From Cylicocyclus nassatus (lineage: Eukaryota; Nematoda; Chromadorea; Rhabditida; Strongylidae), in NCBI GenBank assembly GCA_958299035.1, contig CATQJL010000223.1:71283006-71347005 (forward strand): a DNA stretch of 64,000 nucleotides. Direction: 5' to 3'. Numbering within the stretch: position 1 is the stretch's first letter; every line of letters starts with the position of its first letter. Below, one piece after another: positions 11,993-21,295 of this stretch. A program made the translations under genes and the position numbers. A model generated the notes under the pieces. It was not told where the DNA came from, made no database searches, and was given only the letters and a program-made list of their open reading frames with translations.

Positions 11993-12984
11993 TGGTTGGA
12001 GAAATCCATTTTTGTAAATTTTATATAATGGAATTACTCTGCTGATCCGTCTTTTCTCAACCCTCTTCAAGACTGTTTGTGCAACGTACTACTTCCAGAT
12101 CATTTGAAAGAGTTTTTCAAGAGCATCCCATTATTCTACAGTCAGCCCTAAAATCCTGCATACTTGTGAAAATTTAATGGATCGGAAATAGTTAACACCA
12201 CACCATCTTCCCTTCGGGAAAGTTTCCGTACATCTTTATACTTATCAAATTCTCCCCTCTGCCTCCTTATACATGAAAAATCTGTCATCGTTGTAAGATA
12301 TTCTTACATAAATTTTATTAGTATTTTTTGAAACGCTTGTATAGTGCCATGATTTCTCAACGGTGCATGCTAGGTCAGGCCATTATACTCTCTTATTTCC
12401 CCGGCTCCCCATAGGGAAAGTGAATTTGAGAGAACTGATGTGCTCATGGAGAGGTTGTACATTTTCCATATGGCTTCTGAACAGCATCCATACTTGGTAA
12501 TTTGTGTAACCCCATTGCTTTTACCAATCATTCCGTAATCGGATATGCATTGTGTTAAGTGAAGCAGGAAAAACAAAAAACCACACATGATTTGCGCTGA
12601 TAGTTTATAAGGTACTGTTGAATGTAGAATATATGCGAGTTTCTATTTATGGAAGAAGTCACTTTCTCTCTAAAATTAGAATTTCACAAACAACAATCCT
12701 GAAGATCTGAAACAAGAAAATAAACTAGCCCTAGAAATCTTTCTCCTACGCGTAAGCGTTGTTATGTGACCCTGGATTATATTGCTACAATCAGTGGATT
12801 TTTGCTCGGAATTTTCAAAGAAAGGAAATCGCTATCTTTAGTGTAAACACCTTGCTTTTTTCTCTCCTTTTTGCCTTCGCAACATGAAGAAAAAGTAACA
12901 GATTCTTATTTCTTGAGGTTCAGTATTGGAAACTGCAAGGTCTGGCATAATCTGATCTTTTTTTTGTTTTGTGACCTACCTTTC
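11993..12984. other. Intergenic, no gene seen
   Basis: AT-rich sequence between two MITEs with no supported exon. Confidence 0.35.
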
Positions 12985-13218
12985 CAGGGCTCGGCAGAGG
13001 CTTGTAAGCAAGCTGGTTATTTTTGGGACCTAAAGCAAAGGGGATATCGTTTTTGCGGCCGGAAAGACACAAAAATTGTAACTTTTTTTGGTCGACGTTT
13101 CGTTTTTAAGGGTTTTTTACGTTTATTGAGGTCAAAAAGGGACTTCTTAAGATCTTGCGGAAGTCAAGAGGGACTTCGTTCTTTGCATTTTCGGAAAGCC
13201 ACCTCCTGCCGAGCCCTG
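12985..13218. mobile_element. Short hAT-like MITE
   Basis: Begins CAGGGCTCGGCAGAGG and ends CCTCCTGCCGAGCCCTG, giving imperfect terminal inverted repeats of about 16 bp around 200 bp of filler. No matching 8-bp target duplication is visible (TACCTTTC versus ATTCTTAC), so the hAT assignment rests on the termini only. Confidence 0.55.
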
Positions 13219-13490
13219 ATTCTTACTACTTGATGGTGCTGATCCGCAGTATCTCAATATGTGGACTTTTTGAGCTTTTAACCCGATTCTGTACTCGAAC
13301 CACTTCTTTGATGTGAGAGAGTGTACGCGTTAGGAGTTCTTGGACATGTTCTATCTTCCGTTTGTGGTTGTTTGGAGCTGACTGTTTATAGAATATTGCT
13401 GCAGATAGTGTCTAGACGCTTTTGCCACAATTCAATCTCCAAACCAAACAGAACCGGTGAATATCATCTTTTTGGCTCCACCTATCACAG

Positions 13491-16400
13491 TTGACCATGT
13501 GAATGGCAGCTTCTTTGTCTTCGACATGGAAGGTATGATTTTTGTTATTTTTGTGTTGCCCACTCTTCCGATTGCTGACGTCCCCGTAATTTTGGCTGCT
13601 GTGTGATTCAGTTTTAGCTGGGTAAAAAAAAAACAAACAAAAACAATGAGAATTGAAGGCTGTAAGCTTGTTAGTTTGATGAACCCGTTCATTTACATAG
13701 CGCTGATATTTTGGTAAGGTACAATTGAATACTTGTGTTCCAAGGGAATCCGAGTGGTCGATATTATTAGGTTGTCCCAAAAGTAAACTCTTTTTTTAAA
13801 TTCCAAGCTGTTCTTATCTTCTTACTTATGATGTCATTCGTTAGAGCAGATCAAGCTCTACTATTGACCATCAAGGCTCCGCCTAAGTCGCATTCAATAT
13901 AAAGTTTGAAGCTAAATCGAGATAAATTTTGTCACCTCAAAATCAGATTTCTATGAGAAAAAATCTTACAGACCTCCAGTTTGGTCATTCTACAATAGGC
14001 ACGTAGTAGTAGGCAAATATGCCGTCCGAATTTTTGCGCCTTTAGAAAGCGAGAGAATGAAGATCGTCCAAAAATGGCAAACTCCGCCCCCAACCCCTTC
14101 TGCATATATTGTTTACTACATACAAGCCTTACTATGTATAATCTCAAAACTTTACCCCTGTATGTGCTCCTATAACTATGTAATGCCAAGTTTTACATGA
14201 TCCGAAAAAATTGGCATTTATTTTCGGACCATCTTTGTTTCTCAATTTTATGTCACCAAAAGAATCTGTTAAATACATTTTTATGTACTACTAGGGTCTT
14301 TCATATAAAGTTCAAGTTGGAAGTCCGTAGGAATTTTCTGGCAGGAGATCCATTTTTGGAGTAGCTGAAAAATTTGATTTTTCGGCAATCTTGTCTAGAT
14401 TACGACTTGGGTGGATATTTGGTGATTTTTTGTAGAGCTTCTCCGCTTTCGAATGGTACCCGGTAGTCTGCTAGGAAAAAAAACAGCTCAATTTATCAAA
14501 TGGAGTTGATCTTCGGGAAAGCTCAATATCTACTGATGAAAGCAAAGATTTGGAGCACTATGGCAGGGGTTTTTAGCTGAAGGATGGTGCGAAAAAACTG
14601 CGAAGTCAAAATTTTTCATTTTGTATGAAAAGCTGAAAAGACCTGAAAACATCAGTTTTAGACGTCGCACGTCTTCGAAATGAATGGCGTATGATCGCTG
14701 AACTGCCTGCAAGTTCCAGAGGACAACCACCACATTTTCTTTCCCCGGAACAAGTGTCGATTCTTGTTTTATACGGTGACTTCTGTTTTCTTGGAGAAAA
14801 TCACATGAAAACAATTCATTGTTAGGTGCTGCTCGTGTTCGGCGACTAAAGAGAAACTCATCATGCCCTCTGGAAGGCGATTCGGTAGGTACCAGAATCC
14901 AAATTCAATGCTGAACTCCAGAGGAAGTTCTTAGCGTTGTAATTACCAAATGTATTCATGTTTATAGGCTGAAATACCCCCAACCGGTGCAGAAGTCCCG
15001 AACTGCTCGACCGTGGTTACTCAAGGACTTTTGGATACCGATGGTGATTTTTTTGAACTATAGACATCTTTAGCAGCGCCTCACATTTACGACTCCAAGA
15101 TTCTTCCCCATTTTTGGGCCTCTTATGAGCTGAGTTCTAAGGTTGATCCAATACTTTTGAGAATGTCGAAAATTTGCTTTAGTACATACTAGATGGCAAA
15201 CCCGGCTCCGCCCACATACAGACAGACAGACAGACAGACATTCAGCTTTATATATAAGATTGAGCGGGACAAAGACACCAGTCTGTCTATATTTTGGGCT
15301 AACTGAAAATTATTTGTGCGAACATAACAAATTATTAGAGAATTTGAACAATGAAACCTTTGAGATTTTGCATAGTAATAAAACTTTCAAAGTTCTCATT
15401 TTCAAATTTTTTCTCAGAATATCATTCGCTTGAACATTGAGAATGAGTGTTATTAATTATTCGAGAGTTGAAAAATTGATGGCCATCAGTTTGATCATTT
15501 ATCAATTTGCCTAGTCAAACATTTGTAGCAGATTCTTTTCTTAATAACCATGCATGTTAATGGTGAACAAATTGTAATCGAAAGTCGAATGATAATTGAT
15601 TTTCGAATGACCTGAGTTCGAATATTATTTGGGGTTTCAAACTTTCAAAGTTCGAATTTTGTATTCAGATCCAGTAGTTGAATATTTGAGAGTAATTCAA
15701 TCTGTGAAAGTAAGTGTCTATATCGCGAACTGCGGTAGCTTGGTCGAAACGGCGTTCTCGGATAAAGTTATATTGTCTTATAGAGCATGGAATGTTGATT
15801 ACAAATCTGCTTTCGGTATCTGCAAAGCGTTTCTGGGAGGAGAGTTGTGGGAATTTTTTGAGAAAATTCATGAGTTGCTTGAGAGTAAAAAGTGAGGTTG
15901 AGACCTTTGTGGCGCTTAAAAGGGGCAATAACTGCCATGAGTTTATTGAACTGAAGGTATCTTTCGATGAAAGGTCCCGACAATATTATGGCCTCAATTG
16001 AGCCACTGACAGTCTTGAATGATTGTATTGTAGCAACGCTTTCAAATTTTTGCATCAAAAATCCCTACAACTTTCCCAGAAGGCTTTTGAAAATAGTCTA
16101 CAATTAATATAAGAACGGCGCATGTATTCTCTCCTTGTCTGAAGTTACTCAGCACACTTGAACACATCATCCGAAAGATCCAAAAATGGGAAAAATCCAG
16201 CATAGCAAAATTGTCAAGCGTTATGTTTGTGCAGAAGGTCAGCATCTACTTTAGATCCTTTATCTGAGCCGCAGGAATGGTTTGATGAGCTTGAAGTGCC
16301 ATTACCTTGCACTCGTGATCATCGCGCTCGAGAAATTATTTTCCACGATCTATGGCGCAAAGGCTATTATCTAACTAGCGGAGAGCAGTTTGGATGTGCC

Positions 16401-16717
16401 TATCTGGTCTATGAAGGTTTAGATTGACTGCTCATTTTTGAATCAAATTATTATTTTTTAGGTCTTCCTGGTGAGTTACATGCCAAATATCTGGTTGATT
16501 ATGTCATGGAAGAGGAGGACTTGTCTGTGACAAATATCATTTCTTTAGTTCGAGTTGCTACGCAGGTACTTCAACTATTTGTTAGTTCCGAATACTGCTG
16601 AATTTATTACTTCAGGTGAAAAAGATATTACTGCTTGCAATAGTGGCCTCCAATAGTAATCAGCCACACTACCTCACTTTTGATTGGTTCAAGCCGTACT
16701 CTAAGGAGATTGAATAA
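13491..16717 (+). CDS. tsen-34: tRNA-splicing endonuclease subunit Sen34, catalytic
   Basis: Exons 13491-13532, 14656-14775, 14826-14884, 14968-15043, 16255-16416, 16462-16565 and 16616-16717 join in phase to at least 220 residues and end in TAA. N-terminal Sen34 features are HVNGSFFVFDME, then LRNEWRMIAELPASSRG and LSPEQVSILVLYGAARV. The C-terminal endonuclease fold is clear: FHDLWRKGYYLTSGEQFG, then CAYLVYEG, LHAKYLVDYV and VKKILLLAIV, then YLTFDWF. The catalytic Tyr/His/Lys set is present, the latter two in LHAKY and VKK. The family cuts pre-tRNA at an intron border within the Sen2-Sen34-Sen15-Sen54 complex. The initiator ATG was not found: exon 1 follows acceptor cctatcacag (13490) in phase 1, so a short upstream exon is expected. 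Introns 1 (1.1 kb) and 4 (1.2 kb) contain repeats. A degenerate copy lies at 42560-47580. Confidence 0.85.
13769..13805 (+). repeat. Solitary mariner-type terminus in tsen-34 intron 1
   Basis: The segment has attaggttgtcccaaaagtaaactc, matching the start of TA-flanked mariner MITEs in this window. I cannot find a matching inverted end in the intron, so it is probably a truncated element. Confidence 0.5.
15186..15260 (+). repeat. Short copy of the 'TTTATATATAAGAT' repeat
   Basis: Contains a cccggctccgcc start-like motif, a (cagA)n tract and the exact end cagacattcagctttatatataagat. Both motifs bracket the much longer element at 53481-54740, so this looks like an internally deleted copy. It lies in tsen-34 intron 4. 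Confidence 0.6.
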
Positions 16718-17103
16718 TTTGTGTTTTTGCTTTCTGAAGCTTGTTATTACAATTCTGACATCTTGAATGTCAAAATATTGAGAAGCTCAACTTTAAGTCC
16801 TGATTTCTAAAGATGAAGCTCACTACCAGATTGTCACACATCACAATCTGCACTCTATAATTTTTGTATGTCCATACGCACCGGTTTTTATTTCCAGAGA
16901 CTAAATTTGCTGAATCTTCTATAGTTCTTCTGTTGACGGTACCATTGCACTGCGAACTCTTGTTGTCAGTAAATAATGCTAAGGTACTAGATTGGTATTA
17001 AGTTTTGCTACTTTCCTAATGACTTTCCTCGCTTACGAATACAGTATCAGTTATCAGAATTATCGATTGCGTTTGTCGATTCTCATCGTTATTTTCTTGT
17101 AAA

Positions 17104-17300
17104 CTTTGAGCTATGGGGCTGGGAGTTGGCAGAGGGGGGTAAGTGAGCATGCTGATTACGAATACAATCTTAGTTATTGGAGCTGTCTATTACTTTTATT
17201 GATTTTATCGATTTTTTGTAAAGTTCGTACACATTGGGCTTGGCACAAAAGGTATGTGAGCACGCTGATTATTATTACGGCGGGAATGGGGAATTGGTAT
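17104..17300 (+). repeat. Two degenerate units of the 120-bp tandem repeat
   Basis: Contains ggggctgggagttggca, then gtgagcatgctgattacgaatacaat and attgattttatcgattttttgtaaag, followed by a second weaker unit. It matches the array at 53690-54520. Confidence 0.65.
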
Positions 17301-17592
17301 GTAGAAGTGGGCACAGGGAAAGGTTGTACAGGGATAGGGATGGGGCCTTTATCATAGTGTCTTGACAGAGGCGAGCGGAGCCGGATAAGCAAGCTAAGCT
17401 TTCATATTCTTTCTTGGATAAACTCACATGGCGGAACAGTTTGAAGAGGATGAATTATATCTGAAGGCGAAAAAGATGTGATAAACTTTCGATTAAGTTC
17501 CGGGATCTCTCTTCTCTAAACCTGGGCATATTGATGTGTTGTCTTCCGTTGTATTATGCCAGAAGCAGGTTTTTACGGTGGTAATGTTTATT

Positions 17593-17632
17593 GACCTGAC
17601 GCGTTTCGACTAAATCGTCGTCATCGGAGGTC
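17593..17632 (-). ncRNA. Hammerhead-ribozyme-like motif of the Penelope-like element
   Basis: On the minus strand: stem I GACCT pairs AGGTC; the core reads CCGATGA (U4 replaced by C); stem II is GAC...GTC with one extra C after the core; then GAAAC-GC-GTC, where a two-base stem III precedes the GUC cleavage site. Penelope-like elements are known to carry minimal type I hammerheads in their terminal repeats. The altered core suggests reduced or lost activity. Confidence 0.45.
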
Positions 17633-18982
17633 TGAAAATAATCCGAAGATAACAAGTTAGTACCGGAATTGGTTGAAGATTGTAATCAAAGAAAAACAGA
17701 GGATTTTGTATAGCACATTATTGAAATGTAATGCCAAAGAGTCATGTTGTAAAGCATGGAGGAGGCTTGAGAGTAAATCGTGTATCTGCGGCTTGATTCG
17801 GTCTAGGACCAAAGCAAGGTTTCGCAAAGAGCACGACGAACTTTCAGGCTCACTACATGAGGAACATTACGATGCTCACGATTGCCTAACCAAAGACCAC
17901 CGAGCCCTAGAAAGTTCAGCTCAAAATGAAGTCGAAAGTGCAAGGGTCACCGTTATTGGTAACGTTCAGGTATCAGTAAGCGCCACAAAATTTCTCAGTT
18001 TCGGACCTTCCTTCTCACCGTCGCAAAATATCACCGCCTACGTTTGTCGCCGAGTAATGGGCGGTCTGTTGAGATTACGTGATATGCTAAGGATCAAAGC
18101 TAAAAAAGAAAGTAACTCACGGTTAGAACCCACGGTCAACTTACAACTATCATCGTTGCCGTTTCCTCGATCATTTTATAGAGAACCAGAACCTATGCTT
18201 TCTGTTGATACAAAATTCCGCTTGCTTTCGACTGAGGTCTTGAAAGTATTGCATAGGTATAAGCAGATGCGCCAGAGCAGTTTAACGCAGGAATACTGGC
18301 AGGGCTCTAGAGAAGTACGCGAGCTCCAAAAAGAGCAATCTATTCGCGTCTCAGTGAGTGACAAGGGTGGTGACTTTGTTTTATGCCGCAAACATTAGAC
18401 AGGGAAATTGCAGAGATGCACCTTTCCGATGTGACGGTATATCAGCGCTCAAACAAACGAGATTTCCACATGCAATGCAAGAAACTGAATGAGTTTTGGG
18501 TTCGAGTGGGAAGATCCGCAGGGTTAGATGAGAGATTGATAAGTAGGTTGAAGTTAGAAAATCCAAACTGCCCTGTGTTGCACCATCTGATGAAAACTCA
18601 TAAGTTGACAGCGAGCGAGATCCATTCCTTGTCACGCAAACGTTTAAAATTCGCCCAATAATCAGCTGTGTTGGCGGGCCCACGGATAGAATTTCGTGGT
18701 TTCTCAACAAGATCGTAAGTCAGCTACTCGCCAAGGTACCATCGCACTTGTCCAACACTTTTCAATAGGTGAAACAGTTGCGAGTTTGAATGTTACTTAG
18801 AACAGTGTCATCGAGTCGTTTGACGTGGACACCCCCTATTCGAATATGGTCACCTTTGGCTTCAGTAAAGCATGCATAGTGACCCTCGTCAACGAATGTT
18901 TAAAGTGTAACGTTTTTAAGTGGTCTGGGAACTTCACTTATTTTCTGTGCCGTACAGGTTTTTAACGATGACACACTTTATT

Positions 18983-19017
18983 GCCTGACGTTTCGGTTAC
19001 ACAACGTCTTCAGAGGC
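18983..19017 (-). ncRNA. Hammerhead-like motif, left arm of the small insertion
   Basis: Minus strand: stem I GCCT/AGGC, core CTGAAGA (fits CUGANGA), stem II GTT...AAC with a C mismatch at its base, then GAAAC followed directly by GTC. This matches the minimal stem III form reported for Penelope-like elements. Activity is not known. Confidence 0.5.
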
Positions 19018-19051
19018 CTAAAAAGGTGTCAGTCACGTAGTTATCATTCCC

Positions 19052-19086
19052 GGCCTCTAAGACGGTGTGTAACCGAAACGTCAGGC
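19052..19086 (+). ncRNA. Hammerhead-like motif, right arm of the small insertion (degenerate)
   Basis: Plus-strand counterpart of the motif at 18983-19017. It keeps the AACCGAAACGTCAGGC half but the core reads CTAAGA and lacks one base. Probably inactive. Confidence 0.4.
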
Positions 19087-19694
19087 AATAAAGTGTGTCA
19101 TCGTTAAAAACCTGTACGGCACAGAAAATAAGTGAAGTTGTACTAGTATGCCCAGGTTACAAGAAAAGAGGACCTTTGACATAATGGTCTGGGAACTATT
19201 ATTCTCAGATAAGAGGACTGGCGATAGGTCAAAGGTTAGCCCCAGTCCTGGCAGTATGCTTTACGAGTAAGATTAAGGAGTCAGTCCTTGCACGCTTACC
19301 CCTCATGTACTGCCGTTACATCGATGAGTGCTACATTATAACATCCACACAGTCCGAAATGGACGAATGTTTCAAGTTACTGAACCAGCAGTCGCAGTAC
19401 ATTAGGTTTACAAGAGAAATCCCGAAAAATGGATGGCTTCCCTACCTAAACACCCAGATAAATATATCTGACAGTGCCATTCACATAAAGTGGTACCGTA
19501 AGGAAGCCTCAAAGAACATCTTAGTGCACGCCAACTCAGCACATCCAACTGCAGTCAAACGAGCCATCATTCGAAACATGCTCAAGACTGCTACTGCGGT
19601 ACATACGGGTGAAAAAGAACAACGGAAATCTAGAAGTTTGGCTATAAATATCGCGCGAAGTAATGGCTACACGTCTCCACAATATCATGGCCGT

Positions 19695-19865
19695 AAAATT
19701 GAAAAAACGGGGTTTCGAATAAAATTCGAAACTCGAATAATTAAGAAAACGAGGATTCGAATATTATTCGAAAACTCGAATAATCAAAAAATGGGTTTTC
19801 TAATAGATTTTATTCGAATGTTTATTCGAATTCGTATTCGAATAAACATTCGAATAAATAACACA
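19695..19865. repeat. TTCGAATA-rich simple repeat
   Basis: Repeated self-complementary TTCGAA/ATTCGAAT words spaced 10-20 bases apart. Similar but sparser runs occur near 15560-15660 and 47870-48060. Confidence 0.7.
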
Positions 19866-21295
19866 ACACAATGAACTCCGTATTCAGATTACTCGACTTT
19901 GTTGCAGAGCCATCTGCTGAGTATTATCAAGCTCACCTCGTCCGCGTTTTTTTCGCAAAACTGAGTAATGCATCTTTTGCAATTGTTATGACCTCTGAAC
20001 TGTACGGAGAGTCGCATTCTTTCGACTGTTTGCGACAGTAAAAAAATCATATGTGGACTTTAAGTGATGCTTTTTCGATCAAGAGATTGTTCGCACTGCT
20101 ATTGGCACCAAATCAGCAAAGAAGCTATCAAATTCAAGCTCATGTTCCGATTTCATATATTGAAAGTGTTTTGAAATGCCCGTTTTTCTTTCTTTGCATT
20201 GCTCATGCTTGTGGTACGGTGTTCTGGAAAAATATGGAAGAATATTTTGATTTTTTTGTCATACTGCCTGAGCCATTGTATCGGATTTACACTCATTCAT
20301 AAAAAGCTTCTGGAAAATCATTGTTGTTAAGTCAAACTCCATTGAGGTTCTGCGCACTGCCTATTGGTTCAGTTTGAATGCGCCTTTACAAAATGCACTC
20401 CTCAATCGCGCATTATATTCAATAAAGAGCAACTCCGACAATTATTAAACCATAAGAAACAGTAGTTTCAAAATTTATGAGCTATATCTCGATTGACCTA
20501 CAAATCTCATAGTTAGCTATCTATACGGTATTTCTATTAGTACACAAGTTGTCACGCGTATCCATATATGTGCATAATGAAAATAATTTATAATGTAATC
20601 AAGTGATCAGCCGGGTTCCAAACATTAGAGCAAGCCATGACGCAAATGCGGGAAACAGTGTGGTGAAAGCGCTGCACTATTTGGAATAGTTGTGCTAGTT
20701 CACAATTCGTCATATGATCGCAACGCGTGAAGCTCATATAAAAAAGGAAATTGTATTGCTTTAATTCAGTAGTCATCTACTTCTCAGCATTGATCAAATT
20801 CTTACATTTTACATTTATACTCCAAGTTTCATTAAATTTTCTTCAATGAACCGGTTTGGAAGATTTTCACCGAGACCCCGTGAAACCCGCGAATCCCGTG
20901 AAGCCGCGGATTTCGCGAATCCTGCAAATCCCGCAGATTTGGACTCATTCCATTGTTACAACAATTGATCGATTATGTGAACATAATCATCCATAAGTAA
21001 CTAACAGTTCTTTATAAACATATTTCTTAGATTATTGGGTAGCAATACGTATGTCTTCTGACCTGGACGCTAAATCTCTTACTTTTGAAAACTAGAGCAT
21101 ACATAAGTTAGTACAGGCCAGAAGTTTGTTCGTGCGGGGGGGGGGGAGAGGGGCAGAGTAGAATTCCTCTAGAAAAAGGCGTAACACTGAGCACCCTTCA
21201 AAAACCTCTTAGACTGAGTTGACTTTTTGATTCGCAGCCACACAACCCAAGCATGAAACAGAACTATAGACTTTTCACGAGTTGCGTTAGTGTAG
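19866..21295. other. Intergenic, no gene seen
   Basis: AT-rich with no supported exon. It includes a degenerate CCCGCGAAT-type short tandem repeat at about 20870-20945 and a run of G at 21137-21150. Confidence 0.4.

Larger units (their letters stand above)
18934..19184. mobile_element. Small insertion with 73-nt perfect inverted repeats and 13-bp target duplication
   Basis: The 13-base direct repeat TGGTCTGGGAACT occurs at 18921-18933 and 19185-19197. Removing the insert with one repeat rejoins the reverse transcriptase frame (SGNYYSQIRGLAIG). Inside, 18930-19002 and 19067-19139 are exact reverse complements of 73 bases. Both arms contain the Penelope terminal motif (ttgcctgacgtttcgg). The right part (19143-19180, atgcccaggttacaagaaaagagg) resembles the inverse of 17505-17540 next to the host element's own terminus. 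It therefore looks like a non-autonomous derivative of a related Penelope-like element. Confidence 0.75.
17593..19720 (+). mobile_element. Penelope-like retroelement, degenerate copy
   Basis: Plus-strand remnant carrying a terminal motif (17593-17632) and broken coding sequence. 17673-18398 encodes an N-terminal region ending SVSDKGGDFVLCRKH, and a shifted frame (from about 18383) continues IAEMHLSDVTVYQ. Further shifted pieces give RPIISCVGGPTDRISWFLNK and VIESFDVDTPYSN (reverse transcriptase motifs). After a 251-bp insertion, GLAIGQRLAPVLAVCF and CRYIDECYII follow, then GWLPYLNTQI. The catalytic YxDD box reads YIDE. No GIY-YIG endonuclease follows; the sequence degenerates into TTCGAA-rich repeats near 19700. 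Penelope-like elements encode reverse transcriptase plus GIY-YIG nuclease and are known from nematodes. Frameshifts and the YIDE box indicate an inactive copy. Confidence 0.8.

Noticed and set aside
12871..13233. 120-residue open frame
   Set aside because: Its second half is the translated MITE at 12985-13218 with no splice or family support.
13412..13780. 122-residue minus-strand open frame with a relative at 42417-42698
   Set aside because: Both are the antisense of tsen-34 exon 1 and its pseudogene copy.
15629..15895. Open frame with VSVYIANCGSLVETAF resembling the Sen34 N-terminus
   Set aside because: The true Sen34 N-terminal exons were found upstream in phase (13491-14884). This frame lies in intron 4, lacks ATG and is not preserved in the pseudogene copy.
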